Origin: JBDTVS01 sp040007095
Lineage (GTDB): Bacteria > Acidobacteriota > Vicinamibacteria > Vicinamibacterales > CAVVIG01
Direction: 5' to 3'
Assembly (NCBI GenBank): GCA_040007095.1
Contig: JBDTVS010000176.1
Coordinates: 1 to 28,123, forward strand
Length of the DNA stretch: 28,123 nt
Below are positions 1 to 6,768 of the stretch, one piece after another. The notes under the pieces are model-generated. The model was not told the origin of the DNA and searched no databases. It saw nothing but the letters and a program-made list of their open reading frames with translations. The first letter of the stretch is position 1; each line of letters starts with the position of its first letter. Position numbers and translations under genes: made by a program.

Positions 1-129
1 CGAGGATACCGGGAGTATCTGAGGGAGGAGCAACGCCGCCAGGCCCGGGGTCCCCGACGCGGCACCCGCGTTGGGGTGGAGGAGGGATGCCCCGCCCGGA
101 AGACGTCCTAAAGCGTCGAACGCAGGACA
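1..129. repeat. Partial copy of nested palindromic element, downstream of pyrB
   Basis: No gene is seen here. Bases 1-40 match bases 24209-24248 at 35 of 40 positions. They include a small hairpin, GATAC (5-9) against GTATC (15-19), which in the other copy is AATAC/GTATT, so the pair 5/19 changes from G-C to A-T and stays paired. Bases 41-129 are very GC-rich with short inverted runs and no convincing reading frame. This is probably the right half of an element whose left half lies before the window. It sits just past the pyrB stop codon, so it may end up in the 3' untranslated region of the pyrR-pyrB mRNA. Confidence 0.6.
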
Positions 130-1050
130 CTAGTCCCCGTCCCGGCCGCCGGCCAGCAGGTAGAGCACCGCCATCCGTACGGCGACGCCGTTGGCGACCT
201 GTTCGAGAATGACCGAATACGGACCGTCGGCGACCTCCGAGGCAATCTCGACGCCGCGGTTCATCGGTCCGGGGTGCATGATGATCACGTCGGGCTTCGC
301 CCGCGCAACGCGCGACGCCGTCATCCCGAAGACGTGGAAATATTCGCGCAGCGACGGGAAGAACGCGCCCTGCATCCGCTCTTGCTGGATGCGCAGCATC
401 ATGATCGCATCCGCATCGGCGACCGCTTCCTCGACCGACGTCGACACGTGCACACCCAGCCGCTCGATGCCGACCGGAATCATGGTCGGCGGCCCGCTCA
501 GCCACACGTCGGCGCCGAGCTTGGTCAGCAGGAGGACATTCGAGCGCAGGACGCGGCTGTGCAACAAGTCGCCGACGATGGCGACCTTCAGCCCCTCGAT
601 GCGGCCTTTGTGCTCGCGGATCGTGAAGGCATCGAGCAGCGCCTGCGTCGGGTGCTCGTGCATCCCGTCGCCGGCGTTGATGATTCGCGACTTGCAGACC
701 TGCGCCAGCAGGTGGCAGGCGCCCGACGAGGCGTGCCGCATCACGATCATGTCCGGAGTCATCGCTTCGATGTTCAGCGCGGTGTCGAGCAGCGTCTCTC
801 CTTTGAGGACGCTCGAGGCCGAGACGGCCACGTTCAAGGTATCGGCGCTGAGCCGCTTCTCGGCGATTTCGAACGAGGTGCGGGTGCGCGTGCTCGGCTC
901 GTAAAACAGGTTCACGACCGTCATCCCGCGCAGCGTCGGGACTTTCTTGATCGGGCGCTGGCCGATCTCGCGCATGGCTTCGGTCGTGTCGAGAATGAGA
1001 TAGATCTCGTCGCGGGTGAGATCCGCGATGCCCAGCAGGTCTTTCTTCAT
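130..1050 (-). CDS. pyrB: Aspartate carbamoyltransferase, catalytic subunit
   Basis: Condenses carbamoyl phosphate with L-aspartate to give N-carbamoyl-aspartate, the committed step of de novo pyrimidine synthesis, in the cytoplasm. The 306 residues match the usual catalytic-chain length. Visible signatures are the carbamoyl-phosphate loop STRTRTSFE (53-61), the lysine loop around K83, HPTQALLD (133-140) and HPGPMNRG (259-266), all typical of ATCase rather than ornithine carbamoyltransferase. The ATG overlaps the pyrR stop codon by four bases (ATGA), implying translational coupling. No regulatory pyrI chain and no pyrC are visible; pyrC may lie beyond the left edge. Regulation is expected through the PyrR element in the leader of the same mRNA. 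All active-site motifs look intact. Confidence 0.96.
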   Translation of the reverse strand: MKKDLLGIADLTRDEIYLILDTTEAMREIGQRPIKKVPTLRGMTVVNLFYEPSTRTRTSFEIAEKRLSADTLNVAVSASSVLKGETLLDTALNIEAMTPDMIVMRHASSGACHLLAQVCKSRIINAGDGMHEHPTQALLDAFTIREHKGRIEGLKVAIVGDLLHSRVLRSNVLLLTKLGADVWLSGPPTMIPVGIERLGVHVSTSVEEAVADADAIMMLRIQQERMQGAFFPSLREYFHVFGMTASRVARAKPDVIIMHPGPMNRGVEIASEVADGPYSVILEQVANGVAVRMAVLYLLAGGRDGD

Positions 1051-1580
1051 GGGCCCTGAATCTCCACTTCGTCGCGGTCGTCCACGTCGGTCAGCCGGAC
1101 CTGCACGCTCTCCGACCGCGAGGTCGGGAGGTTCTTGCCGATGTAGTCAGCCTTGATCGGCAGCTCGCGGTGACCGCGATCGACCAGCACGATCAGTTGA
1201 ATGGATTTCGGACGGCCGAAATCGATCAGCGCGTCGAGCGCGGCCCGAATCGTCCGGCCGGTGTAGAGCACGTCATCCACCAGCAGGATGCGCTTGTCGT
1301 CGATCGAAAACGGGATCTCGGTGCGCCGTACGAGCGGCTGCGGTCCGACGGCATGCCGCATCAGGTCGTCGCGGTAGAGCGTGATGTCGAGCGCGCCGGT
1401 CGGGACCTGGTAGCCGTTGATCTCGCGGATCGTATCAGCGATCCGGCGGGCGATCGGCACGCCGCGCGTGCGGATACCGACCAGCGCGAGCTCTTCGATG
1501 CCCCGATTGCGCTCCACCACCTCGTGCGCGATGCGCGCCAGCGATCGCGCGATCCGATCGGCGTCCATCACGACAGGCAT
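1047..1580 (-). CDS. pyrR: PyrR, pyrimidine operon RNA-binding regulator / uracil phosphoribosyltransferase
   Basis: Senses UMP and binds a hairpin in pyr mRNA; many members also make UMP from uracil and PRPP. The 177 residues are close to the 181 of Bacillus PyrR. The PRPP-binding loop RILLVDDVLYTGRT (97-110) is intact, and the N-terminal MDADRI..ARIAHEVVERN pattern is typical of PyrR. The start is taken at 1580; no good Shine-Dalgarno precedes it, and ATG at codon 5 is an alternative. It is first in a two-gene operon with pyrB, the common pyrR-pyrB order. A plausible PyrR-binding hairpin lies about 140 bases upstream in the leader, suggesting autoregulation. Whether this protein keeps phosphoribosyltransferase activity cannot be judged from sequence. 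Confidence 0.95.
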   Translation of the reverse strand: MPVVMDADRIARSLARIAHEVVERNRGIEELALVGIRTRGVPIARRIADTIREINGYQVPTGALDITLYRDDLMRHAVGPQPLVRRTEIPFSIDDKRILLVDDVLYTGRTIRAALDALIDFGRPKSIQLIVLVDRGHRELPIKADYIGKNLPTSRSESVQVRLTDVDDRDEVEIQGP

Positions 1581-1594
1581 GGAGACACCAGGGG

Positions 1595-1637
1595 AATGGG
1601 GTGATGAGGTAATGGAGTGATGGCGTGATGGCGTGAG
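1595..1637. repeat. Degenerate GTGATGG-type short tandem repeat in the pyrR leader
   Basis: The plus strand carries repeated units of the form GGTGATGAG / AGTGATGG / CGTGATGG. A related stretch in opposite orientation lies at 1830-1846 (CCATCACCCCATCAC), so the two could pair across the intergenic region. The tract is inside the predicted pyrR 5' untranslated region, just before the start codon, where a ribosome-binding site would be expected and none is seen. The role is unknown. Confidence 0.5.
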
Positions 1638-1721
1638 AGCGAAATGTGGAAAAGGAGAAAACAGAACGAGATGAGACCCGGGAGATCGAACGGACGGACG
1701 GGCAGGTGTATGGACTGCATC

Positions 1722-1755
1722 GGACCTCTTCGCGACCTCACTGGGCCGCTTTAAA
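1722..1755 (-). promoter_or_regulatory. PyrR-binding RNA element in the pyrR-pyrB leader
   Basis: Read on the minus strand, the leader contains TTTAAAG, then CCCAGTGAGGTC, then GCGAAGAGG. This closely follows the known PyrR binding loop (core CCAGAGAGGCU with a purine-rich internal loop). It folds as GG-C-CC / loop AGTGA / GG-TC with one bulged C, the same architecture as the Bacillus sites. It starts about 12 bases after the predicted transcription start. No convincing attenuator hairpin with a T-run follows, so control could act on translation or on RNA stability. The match is by eye; an Rfam covariance search was not possible. Confidence 0.7.
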
Positions 1756-1773
1756 GAGTTGACGGGCGCAGGG

Positions 1774-1782
1774 ATTATAGCA
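1774..1782 (-). promoter_or_regulatory. Extended -10 promoter of pyrR-pyrB
   Basis: The minus strand reads TGCTATAAT, a perfect -10 hexamer (1779-1774) with the TGn extension (1782-1780). The -35 region at the usual spacing is GCAAAC, a poor match, as often seen with extended -10 promoters. Transcription would start near 1767, giving a leader of about 187 bases that carries the PyrR hairpin. Confidence 0.7.
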
Positions 1783-1854
1783 TCTCGCGACTTGCTGTTT
1801 GCCGCGACAGCGCGACGGTGGGAATCCCCTCCATCACCCCATCACTTAGCTCCC

Positions 1855-3600
1855 TCATCGTTCATATGACGGTATATAGGTGATCGGGCGCGCGTCGGTG
1901 AATGGCCGCTGGAAGAGATCCGTGCGCGCGTAGCCGTCCATGTCCCGACCGATCGGCAGCCCGAGAAAGTACAGCACGGTCGGCACGACGTCGACGACCG
2001 ACGCCCGAACCGATCGGCGTCCCCGGGCCACCGGGCCGCCGTATGCCATCAGGAACCCGTCCGGCGCCGCTTCGTGGGTGCCGCTCAAATCGGCATCGCC
2101 GACCGCACGCTCCAGCAACCGCTTCAGCACTCCCATCGGCTCCATGCCGTAGCCCGACACCACCAGCAGCAGGTCGTCGGGACCCAACGACGCGATCGAG
2201 CGGCCGATCGCGTCGTCGATGAGCGTGTAGTGCTGCTCGAGCACGGTTCCCAATCGCCCCCGCTCTTCTCCGGTCACGTCGCCGAACTCCGCCGGGGCGG
2301 CATAGCGAAGGAAATAGTGACCGATGGTGTCCAGGCTTTGATATCGCAGGCTCGTCAACACCGCGTGATGCGTGGCCGCCAGGTCGAGGGCGATGCGCTC
2401 GTAGATGCGGTCCGTGCGCGCGGGAGTCTGATGCCGCGGCTCGAGATCCGTCCCGGCACGGACAAACGGCGGGTTCGACGCGACGGTCTCGACCGCCTGG
2501 AACGCGTCTGCCTGGATCCCGGGCGGATATACGGCCGACGGATCGTCGATGCCCGACGGCGTGGCCACCAGGCGGTGGTACAGATCGCTGACCAGGTAGC
2601 CCCGCACCGCCGGCGCCGGATACGTCAGCGGCCAGCCCACCACTCCGACTGGAACGCCCGCAGCGCCGACGATGTTCCAGAGGGTGCGCGCTTTGAGAGT
2701 GTCGGACGTATTGGACTCTTCGATGAGGAAGCCGAAGCGGACCAGCACATGGGCGAAGCAGTAGTCCGGCAACAGCTGAATCGAGTCGCCCCCGCGCGAA
2801 AAGCGGTAGCTGCCCGCCGACCGGACGCCGTTCTTCTGCGGCAGCTTTCCGGTCATCACCGCCGCCCACACGGCATCCGCCGATGTCGGGTGGAGGCTCG
2901 CCAGGTGCATTACCGCTCCAGCATCGAGGACGCGGCCGAAATTCGGCAGCCGCCCTTCGGCGGTGACACTCGTCACAAAGTCGAGCGATCCGGCGTCGAC
3001 GGCAAGGATGGTGACACGCGGCGGCCGTTCGACCGGGCTGACTCCGACCGACCCCTCGAGCGGGTGCGCCTCGAGCAGGGGGGCGGCACCGCGACCCCGC
3101 ACCGCCAGCGGAGCGACGACCGATGTGGCCACGATCACCACGAAGACCGCCGTCCAAAGGGGCCGTCGCTCGGCGCCGAGATGCCCCCGCAGCACGGCAA
3201 CAAACACGAAGAACGCCGCAGACATGATGAGCGTCGCCGATCCGTTGCCGAGGCGGCGGACCGTGTCGGGCTCGAGCACGAGCGCGAAGGTGCGAAGATT
3301 CGCCCACATCAGCACGGCGCCGGCCATCGACGCGGCGGCGCCAAGCCACGTCAACACGCCGACGCTGATCCACGCCGGCGAGAACAGCTCGCGCGCGAAC
3401 AACTGCCGCAGGACCAGCACGACATAAAAGATAACAATGAGGTGGAGAGCGTAAAACAGCCCGACCGTCGTCGCAATCGGTACGAGCCTCGAGGGATTCA
3501 GCGGCAGTGTGGGATTCAGCTGGAGCACCAGCGTCAGCACGTAGGCGGTCGCCAGCACCGCCGCGGCGACTGAGTTGCTCAACATGCGCAAATACCGCAC
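1855..3600 (-). CDS. Membrane-anchored alkaline phosphatase superfamily protein (type I phosphodiesterase/sulfatase-like)
   Basis: Probably a metal-dependent hydrolase of phosphate or sulfate esters acting outside the membrane. About five hydrophobic helices occupy residues 8-170. The catalytic domain begins near 195 with VTILAVDAGSLDF (metal aspartate), followed by PTSADAVWAAVMTGKLP (nucleophile region; notes the PT-S and TGK-P pattern of this superfamily) and LDTIGHYFLRY (metal Asp and His). The later motif, usually SDHG, reads VVSGYGM, so one expected metal ligand pair is altered. The GTG start at 3600 is chosen because GAGGAG (3606-3611) lies five bases upstream; an in-frame ATG at 3654 lacks such a site. 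The gene stands alone between the two pyrimidine units. The substrate is unknown. Confidence 0.8.
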   Translation of the reverse strand: MRYLRMLSNSVAAAVLATAYVLTLVLQLNPTLPLNPSRLVPIATTVGLFYALHLIVIFYVVLVLRQLFARELFSPAWISVGVLTWLGAAASMAGAVLMWANLRTFALVLEPDTVRRLGNGSATLIMSAAFFVFVAVLRGHLGAERRPLWTAVFVVIVATSVVAPLAVRGRGAAPLLEAHPLEGSVGVSPVERPPRVTILAVDAGSLDFVTSVTAEGRLPNFGRVLDAGAVMHLASLHPTSADAVWAAVMTGKLPQKNGVRSAGSYRFSRGGDSIQLLPDYCFAHVLVRFGFLIEESNTSDTLKARTLWNIVGAAGVPVGVVGWPLTYPAPAVRGYLVSDLYHRLVATPSGIDDPSAVYPPGIQADAFQAVETVASNPPFVRAGTDLEPRHQTPARTDRIYERIALDLAATHHAVLTSLRYQSLDTIGHYFLRYAAPAEFGDVTGEERGRLGTVLEQHYTLIDDAIGRSIASLGPDDLLLVVSGYGMEPMGVLKRLLERAVGDADLSGTHEAAPDGFLMAYGGPVARGRRSVRASVVDVVPTVLYFLGLPIGRDMDGYARTDLFQRPFTDARPITYIPSYER

Positions 3601-3857
3601 GGACGCTCCTCGACAAATGACAGTCCTGCCGGCTGCTGAAAAACGCCGCCTCAAGTGAAAAGGTAGAACTCAGAAAATGTCGGTGCAAACGTCCCGGTCC
3701 GGCTGAAGCCGGACACTACGCAGTTCGTATGCGCTCACGTTTTCATGCTACGGGGTGATCCCCGATCGTAACGACTCGGTGGTGATAGGCAAATTGAGAC
3801 AGGACGGAGGAGACCGATCGCCATCAGTCATCAGAATGCGTGCAGTATACTGCCGCG
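3601..3857. other. Divergent intergenic region between hydrolase gene and pyrK
   Basis: No gene is seen. It holds the Shine-Dalgarno of the minus-strand hydrolase gene (3606-3611), one copy of the REP-like palindrome (3697-3714) and the putative leaderless pyrK promoter (3846-3851). No other clear structure was found. Confidence 0.6.
3697..3720 (+). repeat. REP-like palindrome copy A
   Basis: GTCCGGCTGAAGCCGGAC (3697-3714) is a perfect 8-bp-arm palindrome with a GA centre, followed by ACTACG. The same core plus the ACTAC tail occurs at 15108 and, inverted, at 15275; a half copy is at 28040. It lies between divergent genes. Confidence 0.8.
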
Positions 3858-3860
3858 ATG
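3846..3860 (+). promoter_or_regulatory. Putative leaderless -10 box of pyrK
   Basis: TATACT (3846-3851) lies exactly six bases before the ATG at 3858, so transcription would begin at or next to the start codon. No Shine-Dalgarno is present. The same TANNNT-N6-start geometry occurs before pyrD and the methyltransferase gene. Confidence 0.55.
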
Positions 3861-4670
3861 CCGATCGACGTCGCGGCGCACGTGGTTGCCAATCATGCGT
3901 TGTCGACAGATTACAACGTGCTCTCGCTCGCGGCGCCCGGCCTGACAACAACTGCCGCGCCCGGGCAGTTCGTGATGATCAAGGCCGGCCGCGGCCATGA
4001 TCCTCTGCTTCGGCGTCCCTTCTCGATCTTCGAGGTGCTGCGCGACGAGCGCGGCACACCGACCGGCATCTCGATTCTCAACAAACGGATCGGCGTGTCG
4101 ACCGGCCTCGTCTACGACGCTCGTCCGGGACAGCGTGTCGACTGTCTCGGACCACTCGGACGTCCGTTCACGATAGTCGAGCCGCCGAACGAGGCGTGGA
4201 TGGTCGCCGGCGGTGTCGGCCTCGCCCCGTTTGCCGAGCTGGCGACCGCCCTGCGCGGGCGCGGTATCGCCACGGTGCTCTTCTACGGCGCTCGCAGCGG
4301 CGCCGAGCTCTTCTATCTGGATTTCTTCCGCGGGCTCGGGGTGGAGCTCGTGCTGACCACCGAAGACGGCAGCCTCGGAGAGCGCGGCCGCATTGTGGCA
4401 CCGCTCGATCGACGCCTCGCGGCACAGCCCGCGGAGTCGGCGTTGATGGTCTACGCGTGCGGCCCGGAAGGGATGCTCGCAGCCACCGCCAGGACAGCCG
4501 CGCGGCACGGCCGGCGGTGTCAGGTCTCGGTCGAACGGCTGATGGGCTGCGGTCTCGGGGGCTGCTATAGCTGTGTCGTGCCGATGCGCACCGACGACGG
4601 CCGGTCTCATCATGTCCGTTCGTGCATCGCGGGACCGGTTCTGGCCGGGGACCAGATTCTGTGGGACTAG
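3858..4670 (+). CDS. pyrK: Dihydroorotate dehydrogenase B, electron transfer subunit
   Basis: Passes electrons between the FMN of PyrD and NAD+ in class 1B dihydroorotate dehydrogenase. From the ATG at 3858 it is 270 residues. Motifs in order: FAD-binding RRPFSI (52-57), NAD-binding GGVGLAP (118-124), CGPEGM, and four cysteines of a [2Fe-2S] centre (231, 236, 239, 256; spacing C-x4-C-x2-C-x16-C) in the PyrK C-terminus. A GTG six codons upstream is in frame but has no ribosome-binding site; the -10 box six bases before 3858 favours a leaderless ATG. It is followed after 89 bases by pyrD, its obligate partner, which appears to have its own leaderless promoter. No PyrR site was seen here. Confidence 0.93.
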   Translation: MPIDVAAHVVANHALSTDYNVLSLAAPGLTTTAAPGQFVMIKAGRGHDPLLRRPFSIFEVLRDERGTPTGISILNKRIGVSTGLVYDARPGQRVDCLGPLGRPFTIVEPPNEAWMVAGGVGLAPFAELATALRGRGIATVLFYGARSGAELFYLDFFRGLGVELVLTTEDGSLGERGRIVAPLDRRLAAQPAESALMVYACGPEGMLAATARTAARHGRRCQVSVERLMGCGLGGCYSCVVPMRTDDGRSHHVRSCIAGPVLAGDQILWD

Positions 4671-4682
4671 TGGGACCGACGG

Positions 4683-4740
4683 CAAGTCTCAAGCCTGAAG
4701 TCTCAAGGGTGCAGACTTCCAACTTCAGACCTGAGACTTG
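4683..4740. repeat. Imperfect inverted repeat between pyrK and pyrD
   Basis: CAAGTCTCA (4683-4691) is the exact reverse complement of TGAGACTTG (4732-4740), and the inner bases (CCTGAAGTCT against ACTTCAGACC) continue the symmetry. Direct repeats of AAGTCTCAAG also occur inside. It could fold into a hairpin that ends or protects the pyrK mRNA. It looks like a low-complexity dispersed intergenic element, not a coding sequence. Confidence 0.65.
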
Positions 4741-4747
4741 ACCATCG

Positions 4748-4762
4748 TAGACTCTCGTCATG
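4748..4762 (+). promoter_or_regulatory. Putative leaderless -10 box of pyrD
   Basis: TAGACT (4748-4753) is followed by six bases and the ATG at 4760, the same spacing as for pyrK. There is no Shine-Dalgarno. No good -35 is visible at the standard distance. Confidence 0.45.
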
Positions 4763-5698
4763 GACCTTTCCGTTCGCATCGGTTCGATGACATTGAAGAA
4801 CCCGCTGATTGCGGCCAGCGGATGCTTTGGCTACGGGGTCGAGTACGCCGATGTCTTCGATATTTCGATCCTGGGCGGGCTGGCCACGAAGGGGCTCTTT
4901 CTCTCGGAGCGCGAAGGGCACCCGCCGCCGCGGATTGTCGAAACGCCGGCGGGGATGTTGAATGCGATCGGCTTGCAGGGTATCGGCGCCAGCAGGTTCG
5001 TCGAAGAGAAACTGCCGCAGCTTCGCGCGCTGGGCGCGACCGTCATCGTCAACGTGTGCGGCACCACGATCGCCGAATATGCCGAGGTCTCGCGGATCGT
5101 CTCCGACGCGGAGGGCGTGGCGGCGATCGAGTTGAATATCTCGTGTCCAAACATCAAAGAAGGCGGGATTCAGTTCGGTTGCAGCCTGACGGGAACCTTC
5201 GCGGTGGTCGACGCCGTGCGCAAGGTCACACAGCTGCCAATCATTCCCAAACTGACACCCAACGTCACCGATGTCGCCTCGTTCGCGCGCGCGGCCGAGG
5301 AGGCCGGCGCCGATGCGGTCTCGCTGGTGAACACGTTCCTGGCCATGGTCATCGACGTCGAAACGCGGCGACCGAAGATTTCCAACATCGTCGGCGGTTT
5401 GAGCGGACCCGCGATCAGGCCGATTGCCGTGCGCATGGTGTACGAGTGCCGGCAGATGGTGAAGATTCCGATTCTCGGCATGGGCGGGATTGCCGACGCG
5501 CGTGACGCGCTCGAGTTCATCATCGCCGGCGCCGCAGCGGTGCAGGTCGGCACGGCGAACTTCGTCGACCCGTTCGTGTGGACGAAACTGCTGGACGGGA
5601 TCACCGACTACATGCAGCGGCATCAGATCGCACGCCTCAGCGATCTGGTCGGCACGCTCGACACGCGGACAGGCGACGCCGCGGGGATCTCGGCTTAG
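4760..5698 (+). CDS. pyrD: Dihydroorotate dehydrogenase, class 1B catalytic subunit
   Basis: Oxidises dihydroorotate to orotate using FMN, with electrons leaving through PyrK to NAD+. The 312 residues form a TIM barrel with class 1 signatures: N-terminal LKNPLIAASG (12-21), NISCPN (126-131) carrying the catalytic Cys129 (class 2 enzymes use serine), KLTPNVTD (164-171), GGLSGPAI (213-220) and the FMN-phosphate motif GMGGI (240-244). The cysteine and the pyrK neighbour identify the 1B type. The start at 4760 matches the family's MDLSVRIG-like beginning. Downstream, a glutaredoxin-like gene follows within 20 bases. Nothing in the sequence suggests loss of function. Confidence 0.96.
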   Translation: MDLSVRIGSMTLKNPLIAASGCFGYGVEYADVFDISILGGLATKGLFLSEREGHPPPRIVETPAGMLNAIGLQGIGASRFVEEKLPQLRALGATVIVNVCGTTIAEYAEVSRIVSDAEGVAAIELNISCPNIKEGGIQFGCSLTGTFAVVDAVRKVTQLPIIPKLTPNVTDVASFARAAEEAGADAVSLVNTFLAMVIDVETRRPKISNIVGGLSGPAIRPIAVRMVYECRQMVKIPILGMGGIADARDALEFIIAGAAAVQVGTANFVDPFVWTKLLDGITDYMQRHQIARLSDLVGTLDTRTGDAAGISA

Positions 5699-5716
5699 GA
5701 CCCGTAGCAGCCGCCA

Positions 5717-5986
5717 GTGGGTTCTTCTGCCGTGATCCTGACCGTGTACTCGCGTCCGGGCTGCCACCTCTGCGACGAGATGATGGCCGCGATCGGCCGC
5801 GTCCGGCACATCGCGGCATTCACCGTCGAGGTGATCGACATCTCAACCGATGCCGATCTGGAAGCGCGCTACGGCCTCGAGATCCCGGTGCTGTTGGTGG
5901 ACGGAAAGAAAGCCGCCAAGTATCGACTGTCCGACGCGGACCTGAGGCGGATCTTGCTCGGGAGGATCGGCGGGGCGCACGAATAG
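5717..5986 (+). CDS. Glutaredoxin/thioredoxin-fold small redox protein
   Basis: A small 89-residue cytoplasmic protein of the glutaredoxin-like (DUF836/Grx_2) type. The active-site CHLC (16-19) follows the first beta strand in VYSRPGCHLCDE, and EIPVLLVDG (54-62) gives the conserved cis-proline region. The start is uncertain: GTG at 5717 or GTG at 5732, which is closer to family length; neither has a clear ribosome-binding site. It lies 18 bases after pyrD and is probably co-transcribed. The partner is unknown; reduction of disulfides or of a cofactor is likely from the fold. Confidence 0.8.
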   Translation: MGSSAVILTVYSRPGCHLCDEMMAAIGRVRHIAAFTVEVIDISTDADLEARYGLEIPVLLVDGKKAAKYRLSDADLRRILLGRIGGAHE

Positions 5987-6077
5987 GGCAGGTCGGTCGC
6001 GGGTTGGGTCAGGCAGATAAGACGCGGGCAAGTGGGGTTGCCGCCCGCCCCACCAGTCCGACCCGTCCCACCTGCCC
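5986..6077. repeat. Long imperfect inverted repeat between convergent genes
   Basis: GGGCAGGT (5986-5993) and ACCTGCCC (6070-6077) form the ends of an imperfect palindrome whose arms continue inward as GGTCGCGGGTTGGG-like and CCGACCCGTCCC-like sequence. It starts on the last base of the glutaredoxin gene's stop codon and ends just before the pal stop codon. It may act as a two-way terminator, though no T-runs flank it. It also contains CCCACC and CCGACC units of a degenerate tandem pattern. Confidence 0.55.
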
Positions 6078-6084
6078 GGATTGA

Positions 6085-6669
6085 TCACTTTGCCGTGATC
6101 AGGAAGTGCCCTCGCCGATTCCGCTGCCAGCAAGCTTCGTTATCCTCGGTGCAGACCGGCTGCTCTTTCCCCTTGCTGACCACCGTCAGTCGATTACCTT
6201 GAACGCCGAGGCTCACCAGGTAATCCTTGACGGCCACGGCACGACGGTTGCCGAGCGCCAGGTTGTACTCAGAGCTGGCGCGCGAATCGCAGTGGCCTTC
6301 GACCGCCATCACCGCGCTCGTCCAGCGCTTCATCCAATCCGCATTCTTCTGTAGGAGCGGACGTGCGTCGTCGCGGATCTCGGCCTTGTCGAGGTCGAAA
6401 AGCACATCGCTCAACGGCCGCTCGGCGTTCAGCTGATCGAGCGATTTGCGCGCGAACACCTCGTCTTCGGTCAGTGGGGCCGGAGCCGGTGCCGCAACAG
6501 GCGGCGGCGGGGGCGGCGGACTCGGAGGCGGCGGCGTGGGCGGCCTCGCGGCGGCCACCGGCGGTGGCGGCGGCGGAGGCGCGGGCGACGCCGGCGGCGG
6601 AAGCTTCTTGGCGCAGGCCGCGGTAACCACGGCAGTCAGCGCAACAATCAGAGCGAGGCGGCGAATCAT
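6085..6669 (-). CDS. pal: Peptidoglycan-associated lipoprotein (Pal/OmpA C-terminal domain)
   Basis: An outer-membrane lipoprotein expected to bind peptidoglycan. The 194 residues show a signal peptide with a lipobox VTAAC (Cys19), a proline/alanine-rich linker (about 23-65, with PPPPPPP runs), and an OmpA-like domain from about 88 with VLFDLDKAEIRDDARPLL, VEGHCDSRASSEYNLALGNRRA (123-144, the peptidoglycan-binding motif) and a C-terminal NRRGHFLI. Two extra cysteines (173 and 180) could form a disulfide. The start is supported by AAGGAG (6682-6687). No tolB or tolQRA neighbours are present, so the Tol link is by family only. The long proline-rich spacer is unusual in size but the domain is complete. 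Confidence 0.88.
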   Translation of the reverse strand: MIRRLALIVALTAVVTAACAKKLPPPASPAPPPPPPPVAAARPPTPPPPSPPPPPPPVAAPAPAPLTEDEVFARKSLDQLNAERPLSDVLFDLDKAEIRDDARPLLQKNADWMKRWTSAVMAVEGHCDSRASSEYNLALGNRRAVAVKDYLVSLGVQGNRLTVVSKGKEQPVCTEDNEACWQRNRRGHFLITAK

Positions 6670-6698
6670 GTGTGGATTGAACTCCTTGAGGTGCTGGC

Positions 6699-6727
6699 AG
6701 CTTACAAACTTGCCCTGACTGTGTCAA
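6699..6727 (-). promoter_or_regulatory. Promoter of pal
   Basis: On the minus strand a perfect -35 TTGACA (6727-6722) is followed after 17 bases by TAAGCT (6704-6699), a weak -10 that keeps the TAnnnT frame. Transcription would start near 6692, leaving a short leader that carries AAGGAG. Confidence 0.6.
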
Positions 6728-6753
6728 TTGCCGAGTCGGCGTGCTTCACACGA

Positions 6754-6768
6754 TAAAATGCCGGCGTG
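6754..6768 (+). promoter_or_regulatory. Putative leaderless -10 box of the methyltransferase gene
   Basis: TAAAAT (6754-6759) is followed by six bases and GTG at 6766, the third case in this window of TANNNT-N6-start with no Shine-Dalgarno. Confidence 0.5.

Noticed and set aside
2074..3573. A 499-codon plus-strand frame opposite the hydrolase gene
   Set aside because: Composition is Arg/His/Gln-rich and without motifs; it is antisense to a well-supported gene.
1862..3688. A 608-codon open frame on the minus strand, overlapping the hydrolase gene
   Set aside because: Its product is Arg/Gly/Ala-rich with no domain, whereas the overlapping frame has helices and phosphatase motifs. It is a shadow caused by high GC.
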